Assembly (NCBI RefSeq): GCF_010119385.1
Contig: NZ_VFIE01000018.1
Coordinates: 322,863-386,862 of the forward strand
Direction: 5' to 3'
DNA: 64,000 nt
Origin: Nesterenkonia haasae
GTDB taxonomy: Bacteria > Actinomycetota > Actinomycetes > Actinomycetales > Micrococcaceae
Shown here: in pieces, positions 17,521 to 25,458 of the stretch
How positions within the stretch are numbered: position 1 is the first letter of the stretch
Layout of the letters: every line of letters starts with the position of its first letter
Made by a program: the position numbers and the translations under genes
The notes under the pieces: model-generated
Databases searched by the model: none
Told to the model about the DNA's origin: nothing
What the model saw: the letters and a program-made list of their open reading frames with translations, nothing else

Positions 17521-18782
17521 TCCTCTCGGAGGAGAGAAGCCATTTCGTTCAGTGCGTCAGCACCTGGTTTCTCATCGGCCATGGCGGGTTGGAGACTTGT
17601 CTGCCAAGTGGTCGCAGCGAGTTGGGCGACACCGGGGATTGCGGGCCATGTACGCGCTGTTTGTGACGCCTCGAGGGAAATCTGCACGGCTTCGTCCGAC
17701 GTGAATTCCTCGAGTTCGGCGACGGAGTCGAGCACAGGAAGTTGACCTTGCGGCGACGTAGACATCGTTTCCATGGCGTCAGTCGTGGAAAGCCAGGAAA
17801 TCCACTTCCATGCCGCTTCCTGCTTGTCTGAATCGGATAGAACCACGTTCCCGCTCATACTGCCGAGCGTGGATGCTTCTCCGCTTGGACCCGTAGGCAT
17901 TGGGACCACGCCTAGATTTTCACCGTGGGCTTCACGCATGGCGTCCAGGGAACCGGCGTGGTGGATCATCATTCCTGTGGTTCCTGAGGAGAAGTTCGTC
18001 TGTACTTGGGCGAATGCGGCCGTTGCGGTGCCAGGAGGGGCCGCGTCGTATTCGGTCGCAATACTGAGGTAGCGTTCGTTGGCTTCTTCTGCCACGGAGT
18101 CGTCCAGGACCACTTCACCGGCCTCGTCAACCACACGAGCCCCTCCCGCGTACATCCATGCAAGCCACTGGTCTTGGCCCCCCGCTCCACCTCGCAGGTC
18201 GATGCCGTACCGACCTTCGTTCTGGTCGGTTATAAGTTTCGCGGCTTGTACTACGTCCTCCTGCGTCTCGGGGGCGCTCAGGCCGGCTTCGTCAAAGTAG
18301 TCCTTGCGGTAGTACAGATAGAGGGTTACGTATTGATGCGGCAACATATATGTCTCATCGCTACCTGGTAGCTGACCTGTTGCCCACAGTGGCTCCATGA
18401 CATCTTCCGAGGCATCCCAGTCTTCGATGAATGGGTCGAGCTCAGCGAGAACACCCTGTGGCGCCAGTTGACCCAGCCACCAATCTTTGGAACGCGCGGC
18501 GTCCGGACCGGAGCCTGAAGAAACCGCTGTAGTCAATCGGTCTTGATATTGGTCGAGAGGAATTGTCTGTAAGGTGACCTCAACTTCCTCCTGGCTGGTA
18601 TTGAATTCTTCGGAGAGATTCTCCCAGGTGGGGTCAGTGGCGTCGTCTTCCCACAGCCAATATGTGATCTCAGTGGGGCCGTCGCTACCGCCAGCATCGT
18701 TGCCCCCGTCGCCGCCGCAGGCAACGATGCCGAGTGTAAGAGCGCCGACCATGGGGGCGACTAAAAAGTTGAGCCGTTTCAT
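17517..18782 (-). CDS. Extracellular sugar-binding lipoprotein of an ABC importer
   Basis: The 421-residue protein begins with a lipoprotein signal (GALTLGIVACGGDGG) and has the family 1 binding-protein fold, with ITYWLWEDDATDPTWENLSEEFN at the mature N-terminus. The ATG at 18782 is taken because AGAGGA lies six bases upstream; an ATG 15 bases earlier lacks this. It captures the sugar or sugar acid outside the cell for the two permeases that follow. It comes 11 bp after the GntR regulator gene, so the regulator is part of the same transcript. Confidence 0.92.
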   Translation of the reverse strand: MKRLNFLVAPMVGALTLGIVACGGDGGNDAGGSDGPTEITYWLWEDDATDPTWENLSEEFNTSQEEVEVTLQTIPLDQYQDRLTTAVSSGSGPDAARSKDWWLGQLAPQGVLAELDPFIEDWDASEDVMEPLWATGQLPGSDETYMLPHQYVTLYLYYRKDYFDEAGLSAPETQEDVVQAAKLITDQNEGRYGIDLRGGAGGQDQWLAWMYAGGARVVDEAGEVVLDDSVAEEANERYLSIATEYDAAPPGTATAAFAQVQTNFSSGTTGMMIHHAGSLDAMREAHGENLGVVPMPTGPSGEASTLGSMSGNVVLSDSDKQEAAWKWISWLSTTDAMETMSTSPQGQLPVLDSVAELEEFTSDEAVQISLEASQTARTWPAIPGVAQLAATTWQTSLQPAMADEKPGADALNEMASLLREE

Positions 18783-18793
18783 TAGGTCCTCTT

Positions 18794-19534
18794 TCATTGG
18801 GGTGTAAAGGTGGATTCACTAGAACCGTCGGCACTCTCGGAGGAAGTAGGGCTTAACCGAGATGAAGTCCGAGTTCGAATGCCGTAGTAATGCGCGTCGA
18901 GTTCGTGCACAGCCCGTTTGGTGTCCCCGGCCTGAACGGCTTGGGCGATACGTAGATGCATCATGGCCACGGGAACGGGGCGTTCTTCGGGCGGATCAGT
19001 TTTTGCGTAGGCACCATAAACTGACCAGAATGCCGCGTGAAGACCGTTGAGCAACTCATTTCCAAGAGACGCGAAGATCAGACGATGGAACTCTTCGTCG
19101 TAGTCTGTGAAGCTCTCGCCAGCCTGCGCGAGTTCCACCATCTGGACCGCGACTTGTTCTAGAAGGTCTTTATCATTGGCATTCATCACGGTCATCGCTC
19201 TCGGGAGCATCGAGGTCTCGAGAGCCTGACGAATGTCTAGCAAGTCGGTCAATGAACGCGCTGTCGGTTTCAATACCGCCACGAGCTGGTGGGCGAAGGC
19301 AGACGTCGTGAATCCAAGCCATATGCGTCGGGCTCCTTGACGGGTCTTGACCACCCCTAGAGCTTCGAGCATCCGCAGAGCCTCACGGATCTGGGACCGA
19401 CTTACTTGCATTTCTTTGGCCAAATCAATTTCCCCAGGCAAATGGGCCCCGGGTTTCAGGTTTTCGCCGTCGAGGTAATCGATCATTCGAAGGTGAAGGT
19501 CCTGTCGACCATTTGGAGTCCACTTGTCAGACAT
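18794..19534 (-). CDS. GntR-family (FadR-type) transcriptional regulator
   Basis: The 246-residue protein has an N-terminal winged helix (LKPGAHLPGEIDLAKEMQVSRSQIREALRMLEALGVVKTRQGARR, about 25-70) and a helical FCD-type ligand domain with the DxxxHxxxxxx metal-binding pattern (DYDEEFHRLIF) and later histidines (MMHLRIAQAV, HELDAHY). It leads the sugar operon and probably represses it until a pathway acid is bound. The ATG at 19534 has GGAGG eleven bases upstream. The longer frame upstream contains the presumed promoter and is ignored. Confidence 0.88.
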   Translation of the reverse strand: MSDKWTPNGRQDLHLRMIDYLDGENLKPGAHLPGEIDLAKEMQVSRSQIREALRMLEALGVVKTRQGARRIWLGFTTSAFAHQLVAVLKPTARSLTDLLDIRQALETSMLPRAMTVMNANDKDLLEQVAVQMVELAQAGESFTDYDEEFHRLIFASLGNELLNGLHAAFWSVYGAYAKTDPPEERPVPVAMMHLRIAQAVQAGDTKRAVHELDAHYYGIRTRTSSRLSPTSSESADGSSESTFTPQ

Positions 19535-19597
19535 GTTGTAAGCCGCCTCCGAATTGAAATTAGGTAGAAAACCCGTCTTTAGCGCTATATGCGGCGC

Positions 19598-19613
19598 TGT
19601 GACAACTATCACA
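19598..19613. promoter_or_regulatory. CRP/GlxR-like site upstream of the GntR-led operon
   Basis: TGTGACAACTATCACA matches the TGTGA-N6-TCACA consensus of CRP and actinobacterial GlxR exactly, and the arms extend to GCTGTGA/TCACAGC. It lies 64 bp upstream of the GntR ATG. A nearly identical 20-bp sequence is found upstream of the other sugar locus (24172-24191). An alternative reading is the GntR protein's own operator. Confidence 0.55.
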
Positions 19614-19734
19614 GCATTGAATCTCGCTGTCAAGACACATAAATACCTACTACTTGTCCTACATGTTGGCGCCGATGCCTCCTCGTCATCGTCCACAAAG
19701 AGCGGGTGTCCCAAGGCACGGGGAGGCCTGGTCG

Positions 19735-20433
19735 TCGACTTCCTAGACTCATGAGGGCCTTCCCTTTGCCGCCCGCACCTGACACGCAGGGCTCAATGCA
19801 GTAAAAAGTGACACCGTGACCTTCCCTCCAGGGGTTATCGCTCTGACTGTCGGATCCAGGTCGCCCTTGGAACAAACTGAGGAATGCCGAATGCACACCT
19901 GCAGAGATTCGTCACGGCGCTGTGGCCCTATTACATTCGGGCGTCAGGCCCCGGTCGAGGCTGCTAGAGAACCCTGAGGCTCTTCAGGGTCCGCACGCAT
20001 GCGAGGAAACCACACGATCATGGCATACGAAGTGCGCAGCGGATCGGCGAGTTTGAGGAGTTGTATCGTGAGCTGCCGCCCTCCGAAGGAAGGCAGGAAG
20101 CGCGTGTGCACGGATTCGTAACTTGCTCCTGCGCGTTTTGATGTTTAGCGCTCGCACTCTTGCAGTCACTGCTGCCGTCACTGTACGAACACCAACGTTT
20201 GCGGCACCCGTGCCGAATGATTGAACCCTCATATTGGGTGCCGACAGTCACGACGTCCATGGTGGACTGTTCGCTCGCGGCCTGGAAACGCCCTCTTCGC
20301 TGTATTCAGACCGGGATATTCTGGGAGGGGGACTGCAATCAACGGGCGGGTGTTCTGCGACGGTGGTGTGAGTATTGACCCGGTCTCATCACGGGACGAG
20401 GTCCGCCGATGTGAACGAGAGGACGGGTTCTGA
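19735..20433. other. 700-bp stretch without a convincing gene
   Basis: All frames here are short, have no plausible ribosome sites and show no recognisable product. One small hairpin is seen at 19971-19990 (ACCCTGA/TCAGGGT around a six-base loop), without a T-run. The stretch separates the upstream end of the sugar operon from the rhodanese gene and could be a remnant of a lost gene, but nothing in it identifies one. Confidence 0.5.
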
Positions 20434-20829
20434 ATGGCTGATATTTCCGACGCCGAGTTCCTGCGCCGGGCGGTAGAAGCGCGAAGCCGTATCCGCGAAG
20501 AGCCAACAGAGGTTGCACTTAGGCCAGGCCAAGAGAAGCAGACGCTTGTCGATGTCCGTGGAGCCGATGAGTATGCCCAGGGCCATCTTGGCGGTGCTGT
20601 TAACCTTCCTCTCGATCAGCTCTCAGAGCAGGTAGCGTCTCCCAAGCAGGTAGCGTCCGAGCTGAACGCCACTGTGGTCTGTTACTGCAATGGGGGCAAT
20701 CGAGGAGCTTTAGCAACTGATGCCCTCCGCCACATGGGGCACTCCAATGTCGTCAACCTTGCCGGGGGCTTTAATACCCTTCCAGATTCAGTTAAACGGG
20801 GAAGCATCGAACGCGAAGAAACACAGTAG
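20434..20829 (+). CDS. Rhodanese-domain protein
   Basis: The 131-residue single-domain protein has LVDVRGADEYAQGHLGGAVNLPL (about 37-60) and the active-site loop VVCYCNGGNRGALATDAL (about 90-107), with the catalytic cysteine in CNGGNR. Such proteins move sulfane sulfur to thiol acceptors. The physiological partner is not visible, since the next gene is an unrelated acetyltransferase 60 bp downstream. The start is an ATG following GAGAGGACGGG. Confidence 0.85.
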   Translation: MADISDAEFLRRAVEARSRIREEPTEVALRPGQEKQTLVDVRGADEYAQGHLGGAVNLPLDQLSEQVASPKQVASELNATVVCYCNGGNRGALATDALRHMGHSNVVNLAGGFNTLPDSVKRGSIEREETQ

Positions 20830-20892
20830 CGCCCCGGTCACTGTGCCAGAATTGCCGTCATGGTCAGTGAGGGGTATCCAGAGGGTGAGCTC

Positions 20893-21405
20893 ATGTTTAA
20901 GACGAGGCGGTTGCTGCTAAGACCTTGGCGAGTCACCGAGGCCGGCGTCATGCGTGAACTGTGGACGGAGCGAGATCCACGAGTACCGCCCCATCGCCGG
21001 ATAGACGCAGAGGGCCGCCCGACGCTGGAAGAACTCGAAGAGGCGATACGCACCAGCCAGCCTTCGTCGGTCGGTCTGCTCGCCGTTGAACGGAAGACCG
21101 CCGGGGATGTCATCGGATACTGCGGACTGGTCGACAGCGGACGAGGCTCGGAAGGGGAACCGGAGCTGGCCTTCGAGCTGCTGCGCCGAGCCTGGGGTCA
21201 CGGTTACGCGACAGAAGCTGCCCGGGTGGTCATCGACTGGGCGAAGGCGTCTGGGTATCAAGCTCTGTGGGCGACCGTCTGGGATTGGAACGCGGCTTCA
21301 CGTCGTGTCCTGTCCAAGGTTGGATTCACAGAAACCGGTCGCACGGAGGTGGACGCCGACCGCGGGACTACCCTGTTCACCAGGAAAGAACTGACCCTCG
21401 GCTGA
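20893..21405 (+). CDS. GNAT-family N-acetyltransferase (RimJ-like)
   Basis: The 170-residue protein opens with TRRLLLRPWRVTEAGVM, typical of the ribosomal-protein-acetyltransferase-like GNATs. The acetyl-CoA site is ELAFELLRRAWGHGYATEAARVVIDWA (Q/RxxGxG/A equivalent RRAWGHGYA), followed by ATVWDWNAASRRVLSKVGFTETGR. The substrate is unknown. The ATG at 20893 has AGAGGG eight bases ahead and fits the family N-terminus better than the ATG at 20860. It is convergent with the AGCS symporter, with only 23 bp between stops. Confidence 0.85.
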   Translation: MFKTRRLLLRPWRVTEAGVMRELWTERDPRVPPHRRIDAEGRPTLEELEEAIRTSQPSSVGLLAVERKTAGDVIGYCGLVDSGRGSEGEPELAFELLRRAWGHGYATEAARVVIDWAKASGYQALWATVWDWNAASRRVLSKVGFTETGRTEVDADRGTTLFTRKELTLG

Positions 21406-21428
21406 GGAGTCCTGGTCCTCTGGCGTCG

Positions 21429-22910
21429 TTAGGTCTTCTCCGCGGCACGCTCGTCTAGGTAGTACTGCACATCTTCGAGGCCCCAGCACTCGACATCCTC
21501 CAACTCCGGAAGGTCGGTGTCCGTGAATACAGGCTGAAGGCCTCTCTTCCGCTGATCCTCATAGTGACGCAACAGTTTCAGCGCAGTGGGGGCGAGGATG
21601 GTGATGACCACCAGGTTGAACAATGCGATGACCACCATGGCGACCCCTGCAATAGCCCAAGCCAAGTCCACCTCGATAGTTGCCCCGATGAAGACGACAC
21701 CGGTCAGCACGACTGCAAAGACCTTTCGGAGCTTTTCCGAGTCTGAGATGAACAGGACGTTGGCCTCCCCGTAGGAGTAATTACCCAAAATAGAGGTAAA
21801 GGCCACTAAGAAGATGATCAATGCTAGAGCTATGGCACCGAAAAGTCCGAACGTCTCCTCCAGCGCACCCTGCGTGAGTTCAGCACCGACGTTCGCCTCC
21901 GCGGCGGCCGGATCCGGATATGTCACGAGGATGATGGACGCTGTGATCGAACAGATCAGCCAGGTGTCGAAGTACACCCCGAGAGTCTGCACAAGACCCT
22001 GTTTCACCGGATGGGAAACATCCGCAGTGGCCGCAACGTTCGGCACTGAACCCATACCTGCCTCATTTGAGAGCATTCCACGCTGGACCCCGGCCACGAT
22101 CATTGCCCAGAACGCGCCACCAGCAATCGCCCGGAAGTCGAAGGCCTCGCCGAAGATTGCGGCCACCGCGCCGGGCAGTTGGTCGATGTTGACAATCACC
22201 ACCACGACGCCCAGCACTAGGTAGAGTGCGGCCATCAGCGGGACCACGTTCTGTGCTACCTGGGCCACCTTGCGCAGTCCCCCGAAGATCACCACGATGC
22301 CGGTCAGGATGACCAGGAGGAGTGCCAACGCCCAGGTTAAGGGCCCGGTGTCGGTCATTCCAGCAGTCTCCGCAGCTCCCGTCACAGTGTCGACAATGGT
22401 ATTGGCCTGCAGGGAGGTGAAGCTGAGCGCGAAGCAGAAAATGAAGACGACCGCAAAGGCCATTCCTAATGAACGTGAGCCGAGACCTCGTTGGATGTAG
22501 TAGGCCGGCCCACCCTTGAAGGTGTCGAACCGGCGCGTCTTGTACAACTGGGCCAGCGTGGATTCCACGAAACTGGCGGACGCAGTGAACAGGGCCATGA
22601 CCCACATCCAGAAGACGGCGCCGGCGCCGCCCATGGCGATTGCTCCAGAGACTCCGGCGATGTTGCCGGTGCCCACTCGGGCTGAAGCAGTCACGGCAAA
22701 CGCTTGGAACGCTGACAGAGAACGGGTACGGCCGCCTGAGTCACGTTGTGCTCGTTGAGTGATGGACCGGAACATATTAGGTATATGCCGCAGCTGGACT
22801 AACCGCGTACGCACCATCAGGTATATCGCGACAGCCGTAATGACTGGGATGCCCACAAACTGCCAGGCAGGATCCTCCACGGCTTCCAACATCTCAACTA
22901 GCGAATCCAT
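21429..22910 (-). CDS. Alanine/Na+ symporter (AGCS family)
   Basis: The 493-residue membrane protein has around ten helices and the AGCS signature GTGNIAGVSGAIAMGGAGAVFWMWV (about 76-100), the FKGGPAYYIQRGLG motif and GMLSNEAGMGS. It imports alanine or glycine with sodium. The C-terminal soluble tail (about 440-493) is acidic (DTDLPELEDVE). The gene follows the LacI regulator on the same strand after 155 bp, which may mean co-regulation but equally a separate promoter. Confidence 0.93.
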   Translation of the reverse strand: MDSLVEMLEAVEDPAWQFVGIPVITAVAIYLMVRTRLVQLRHIPNMFRSITQRAQRDSGGRTRSLSAFQAFAVTASARVGTGNIAGVSGAIAMGGAGAVFWMWVMALFTASASFVESTLAQLYKTRRFDTFKGGPAYYIQRGLGSRSLGMAFAVVFIFCFALSFTSLQANTIVDTVTGAAETAGMTDTGPLTWALALLLVILTGIVVIFGGLRKVAQVAQNVVPLMAALYLVLGVVVVIVNIDQLPGAVAAIFGEAFDFRAIAGGAFWAMIVAGVQRGMLSNEAGMGSVPNVAATADVSHPVKQGLVQTLGVYFDTWLICSITASIILVTYPDPAAAEANVGAELTQGALEETFGLFGAIALALIIFLVAFTSILGNYSYGEANVLFISDSEKLRKVFAVVLTGVVFIGATIEVDLAWAIAGVAMVVIALFNLVVITILAPTALKLLRHYEDQRKRGLQPVFTDTDLPELEDVECWGLEDVQYYLDERAAEKT

Positions 22911-23064
22911 CTCACACCCTTAAATCCGGTCCAGCCCCAGGTCAGACTGTGAGAGCACTCTATCGGAGGGGTTGATGTGCTCGCTCATTTTCTGGCGTCA
23001 TCAGGTATCTGGAACAACTGAGTAAGCAGTCGAGGCCGGATTTGTGCGACCTGCGCTCCCTGAT

Positions 23065-24084
23065 TCAGGTGCGCCGGGCGGGTCCGGTGCTTCCGCGCCA
23101 GAGAACACTACCCACCGGTGCAGTAAAGACCGGCAGCGCAGACCCTTGCATAGTCGCCAGGAGCTGGGCCATGGATCTGCGACCGAGCTCCACGTAGTCC
23201 AGACTCACGCTTGTCAACGACGGTATGAGCCACTCGCCGACCGGAGTGTTGTCCCAACCAGTGACACTGAAATCTGCAGGAGCCGCCCAGCCACGCTCGT
23301 GCAGGCCATGAACGACCGCTGCTGCGAGCACGTCATTCGCTGCGATGATTGCGGTGGCCTCCGTGTCCTGGGGCAGGTCCATGATCGCCTGGTGTGCCGT
23401 CGCGCCGGACCAGTCGCCTCCGACCACGCCCACTGACCTCAACCCTTTTCTGTCCACCGCCTGTAGGTAGGCTTGCTCGCGAGTCCGCGCGGCCGTATGA
23501 GCTCGATCGCCGCAGATATGCAGAAAGTGCCGGTGTCCAAGATCGGCCAATGAAGAGACGATCTCGTCCATCGGCGATGCATCAGCGACGTCACCGATGC
23601 CTCGCATCTCGTCGTCATATTTTGCGCCAACGACGGTCGGAACCCGCTGGGCGATCTGCTCATCGCGATGTTCGGAGAGCGGCGTGAGCGCCAAGAGCCC
23701 TTCGAACAAGCCTGCTTCGGCAAGTTCGAGTATGCGCTCGGACCGGTCAGAGGTAGTACCGGCAAGTGTGATGGCGTCGACCTCGTAGCCTGCTTCGCGA
23801 GCAGCGCGGGCTGCGCCAGCGAGCATGGGCATCGAGCTGATGGCGTTTCCGGCCGGCAACAGAATCCCTAGACGACCCGTGCGAGAAGTGCGCATAGCTC
23901 GCGCGGCTAGATTTGGCCGGTAGTCCAGTTCGAGGATGGCCGCTTTGATATTGGCCCGCGCTTTTTCGCTGGTGCGCTCGCCATCGAAGCGCAGGTACCT
24001 CGAGACGGTCATATGAGACACACCGGCGGTCTTGGCGATGTCATATATGGTTGGGCGCCGCGCCGGCAAATCCCTTGTCGACAT
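23065..24084 (-). CDS. LacI-family transcriptional regulator
   Basis: The 339-residue protein has the N-terminal LacI helix-turn-helix (PTIYDIAKTAGVSHMTVSRYL, about 11-31), a hinge helix region (ANIKAAILELDYRPNLAARAMR), and a periplasmic-binding-like sugar domain ending with SVSLDYVELGRRSMAQLL. It is divergent from the Gfo/Idh gene, and between them lies a composite operator with two TATCGATA-centred sites. LacI repressors bind such palindromes and are released by a sugar, so control of the Gfo/Idh and binding-protein genes and of itself is the natural inference. Confidence 0.92.
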   Translation of the reverse strand: MSTRDLPARRPTIYDIAKTAGVSHMTVSRYLRFDGERTSEKARANIKAAILELDYRPNLAARAMRTSRTGRLGILLPAGNAISSMPMLAGAARAAREAGYEVDAITLAGTTSDRSERILELAEAGLFEGLLALTPLSEHRDEQIAQRVPTVVGAKYDDEMRGIGDVADASPMDEIVSSLADLGHRHFLHICGDRAHTAARTREQAYLQAVDRKGLRSVGVVGGDWSGATAHQAIMDLPQDTEATAIIAANDVLAAAVVHGLHERGWAAPADFSVTGWDNTPVGEWLIPSLTSVSLDYVELGRRSMAQLLATMQGSALPVFTAPVGSVLWRGSTGPARRT

Positions 24085-24153
24085 ACTTGGCTCCTGACTG
24101 GCTCGGGGTGTCTCTTCAAATTCTCACACAATCTGTGTTCGCCCCTTGACCTT

Positions 24154-24206
24154 AGTCGTATCGATAACTATTGTGACTACTATCACAGCATGTTATCGAT
24201 ACGACT
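24154..24206. promoter_or_regulatory. Composite operator: paired TATCGATA palindromes around a CRP/GlxR-like site
   Basis: The 15-bp arm AGTCGTATCGATAAC at 24154-24168 is repeated as its exact complement at 24192-24206. Each arm contains a short TATCGATA palindrome, the style of a LacI-family operator. The 23 bp between them contain TGTGACTACTATCACA (24172-24187), which fits TGTGA-N6-TCACA. The element lies between the LacI start (24084) and the Gfo/Idh start (24267). Confidence 0.7.
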
Positions 24207-24266
24207 TGCGGCGAACGCATCAGCGACCGACGTCACCTATGCATCGTCGTCAATCTCAAGAGAAAG

Positions 24267-25385
24267 ATGTACATGAGCTCAGAACATTCGCCTTATCGAG
24301 TCGCCATCATCGGTACCGGGGGTATAGCCACTGCACACGCCGTTGCTCTCGCCGATCTCCCTCAGCAGGCAGAACTGGTCGCCGTCGTTGACATCGACGC
24401 CGACCGAGCAGAACAGTTCGCGCAGCGATTCTCAGTACCTGCGGTCTACACCGACGCTGGAGCCATGTTGGCAGCCGAAGAACTCGATCTGGTCAATATC
24501 TGCACTCCACCCCAGACCCACGGACCTCTCGCAATTGAAGTGATACGTCACGGCGTCGCAGCGTTGGTGGAAAAGCCGACGGCGCTTTCCCTGCGGGAAA
24601 TGGATGAGTTGGCTGAGGCTCAGGCTCGGTATGAGGCGCCGATCCTTACTGTGTTCCAGCACCGATTCGGGGCAGCTGGCATACGCCTGCGTGACTTCGT
24701 TCAGGCGGAGAAGCTCGGCCGGCCGCTTGTGGCGACCTGCGAAACGCTCTGGTACCGCAACGATGCATACTTCGAGGTTCCTTGGCGCGGTCGGTGGGAC
24801 ATCGAGGGCGGAGGGCCCACTATGGGGCACGGGATTCACCAGTTCGATCTGATGCTCTCGGTCCTGGGTCCGTGGGTGGATATCAGCGCCTTTGCTGCTC
24901 GGCAGTCTCGGCCCACAGACACCGAGGATGTCTCAGTTGCTCTGGCTCGGTTCGAAAACGGGGCGCTGGCCACTGTCGTCAATTCCGTGGTCTCTCCTCG
25001 CGAGACCTCGCGGCTTCGTTTTGACTTCGAGTACGCAACAGTCGAAGTCGAACACCTGTATGGCTATCAGGACGCCGACTGGACCTTCACTGCAGCCCCC
25101 GGGCACGAGCATCTTGCGGCTGAATGGGGCGAGGCGACCTCTGATGAGGTCAGTAGCCACAGGATGCAGCTCAGTGCGATCTTCCAGGCATTCACGAACC
25201 ACACTGAGCCGGAAGTCTCTTTGAAAGAGGCGCGCCGAACCTTGGAGTTCGCCGCTGCGACGTACGCCTCCGCATTCCGCCGCGAGACAGTCTCGGCAGG
25301 CCAGATCGCAGGAACCGATCCTTTTGCTCAGAGCATGAGCGGCGACCTCGTGCCGTGGGCTCCCATGAAAGCACCCGCTGTATAA
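24267..25385 (+). CDS. Gfo/Idh/MocA-family oxidoreductase
   Basis: The 372-residue protein has an N-terminal Rossmann fold (YRVAIIGTGGIATAHAVAL, about 8-26), the NICTPPQTHGPLAIEVIRHGVAALVEKPTAL segment containing the EKP motif, and a C-terminal beta domain with GGGPTMGHGIHQFDLM (substrate histidine). These enzymes oxidise or reduce sugars and cyclitols with NAD(P). No specific substrate can be read. An ATG six bases downstream (24273) is an equal start candidate. It is followed 73 bp later by a sugar-binding protein, with which it probably shares the LacI-controlled promoter. Confidence 0.92.
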   Translation: MYMSSEHSPYRVAIIGTGGIATAHAVALADLPQQAELVAVVDIDADRAEQFAQRFSVPAVYTDAGAMLAAEELDLVNICTPPQTHGPLAIEVIRHGVAALVEKPTALSLREMDELAEAQARYEAPILTVFQHRFGAAGIRLRDFVQAEKLGRPLVATCETLWYRNDAYFEVPWRGRWDIEGGGPTMGHGIHQFDLMLSVLGPWVDISAFAARQSRPTDTEDVSVALARFENGALATVVNSVVSPRETSRLRFDFEYATVEVEHLYGYQDADWTFTAAPGHEHLAAEWGEATSDEVSSHRMQLSAIFQAFTNHTEPEVSLKEARRTLEFAAATYASAFRRETVSAGQIAGTDPFAQSMSGDLVPWAPMKAPAV

Positions 25386-25458
25386 GCGACTCCCCTGCGA
25401 CGACCTCACTTCAGAAGCAATCACCGGCACTCTGTTCACGATCACTGAAAGGCACCCC

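Noticed and set aside
19630-19896. 88-residue minus-strand ORF upstream of the GntR gene
   Set aside because: It has no ribosome site, odd composition and no recognised motif, and overlaps the presumed promoter region.
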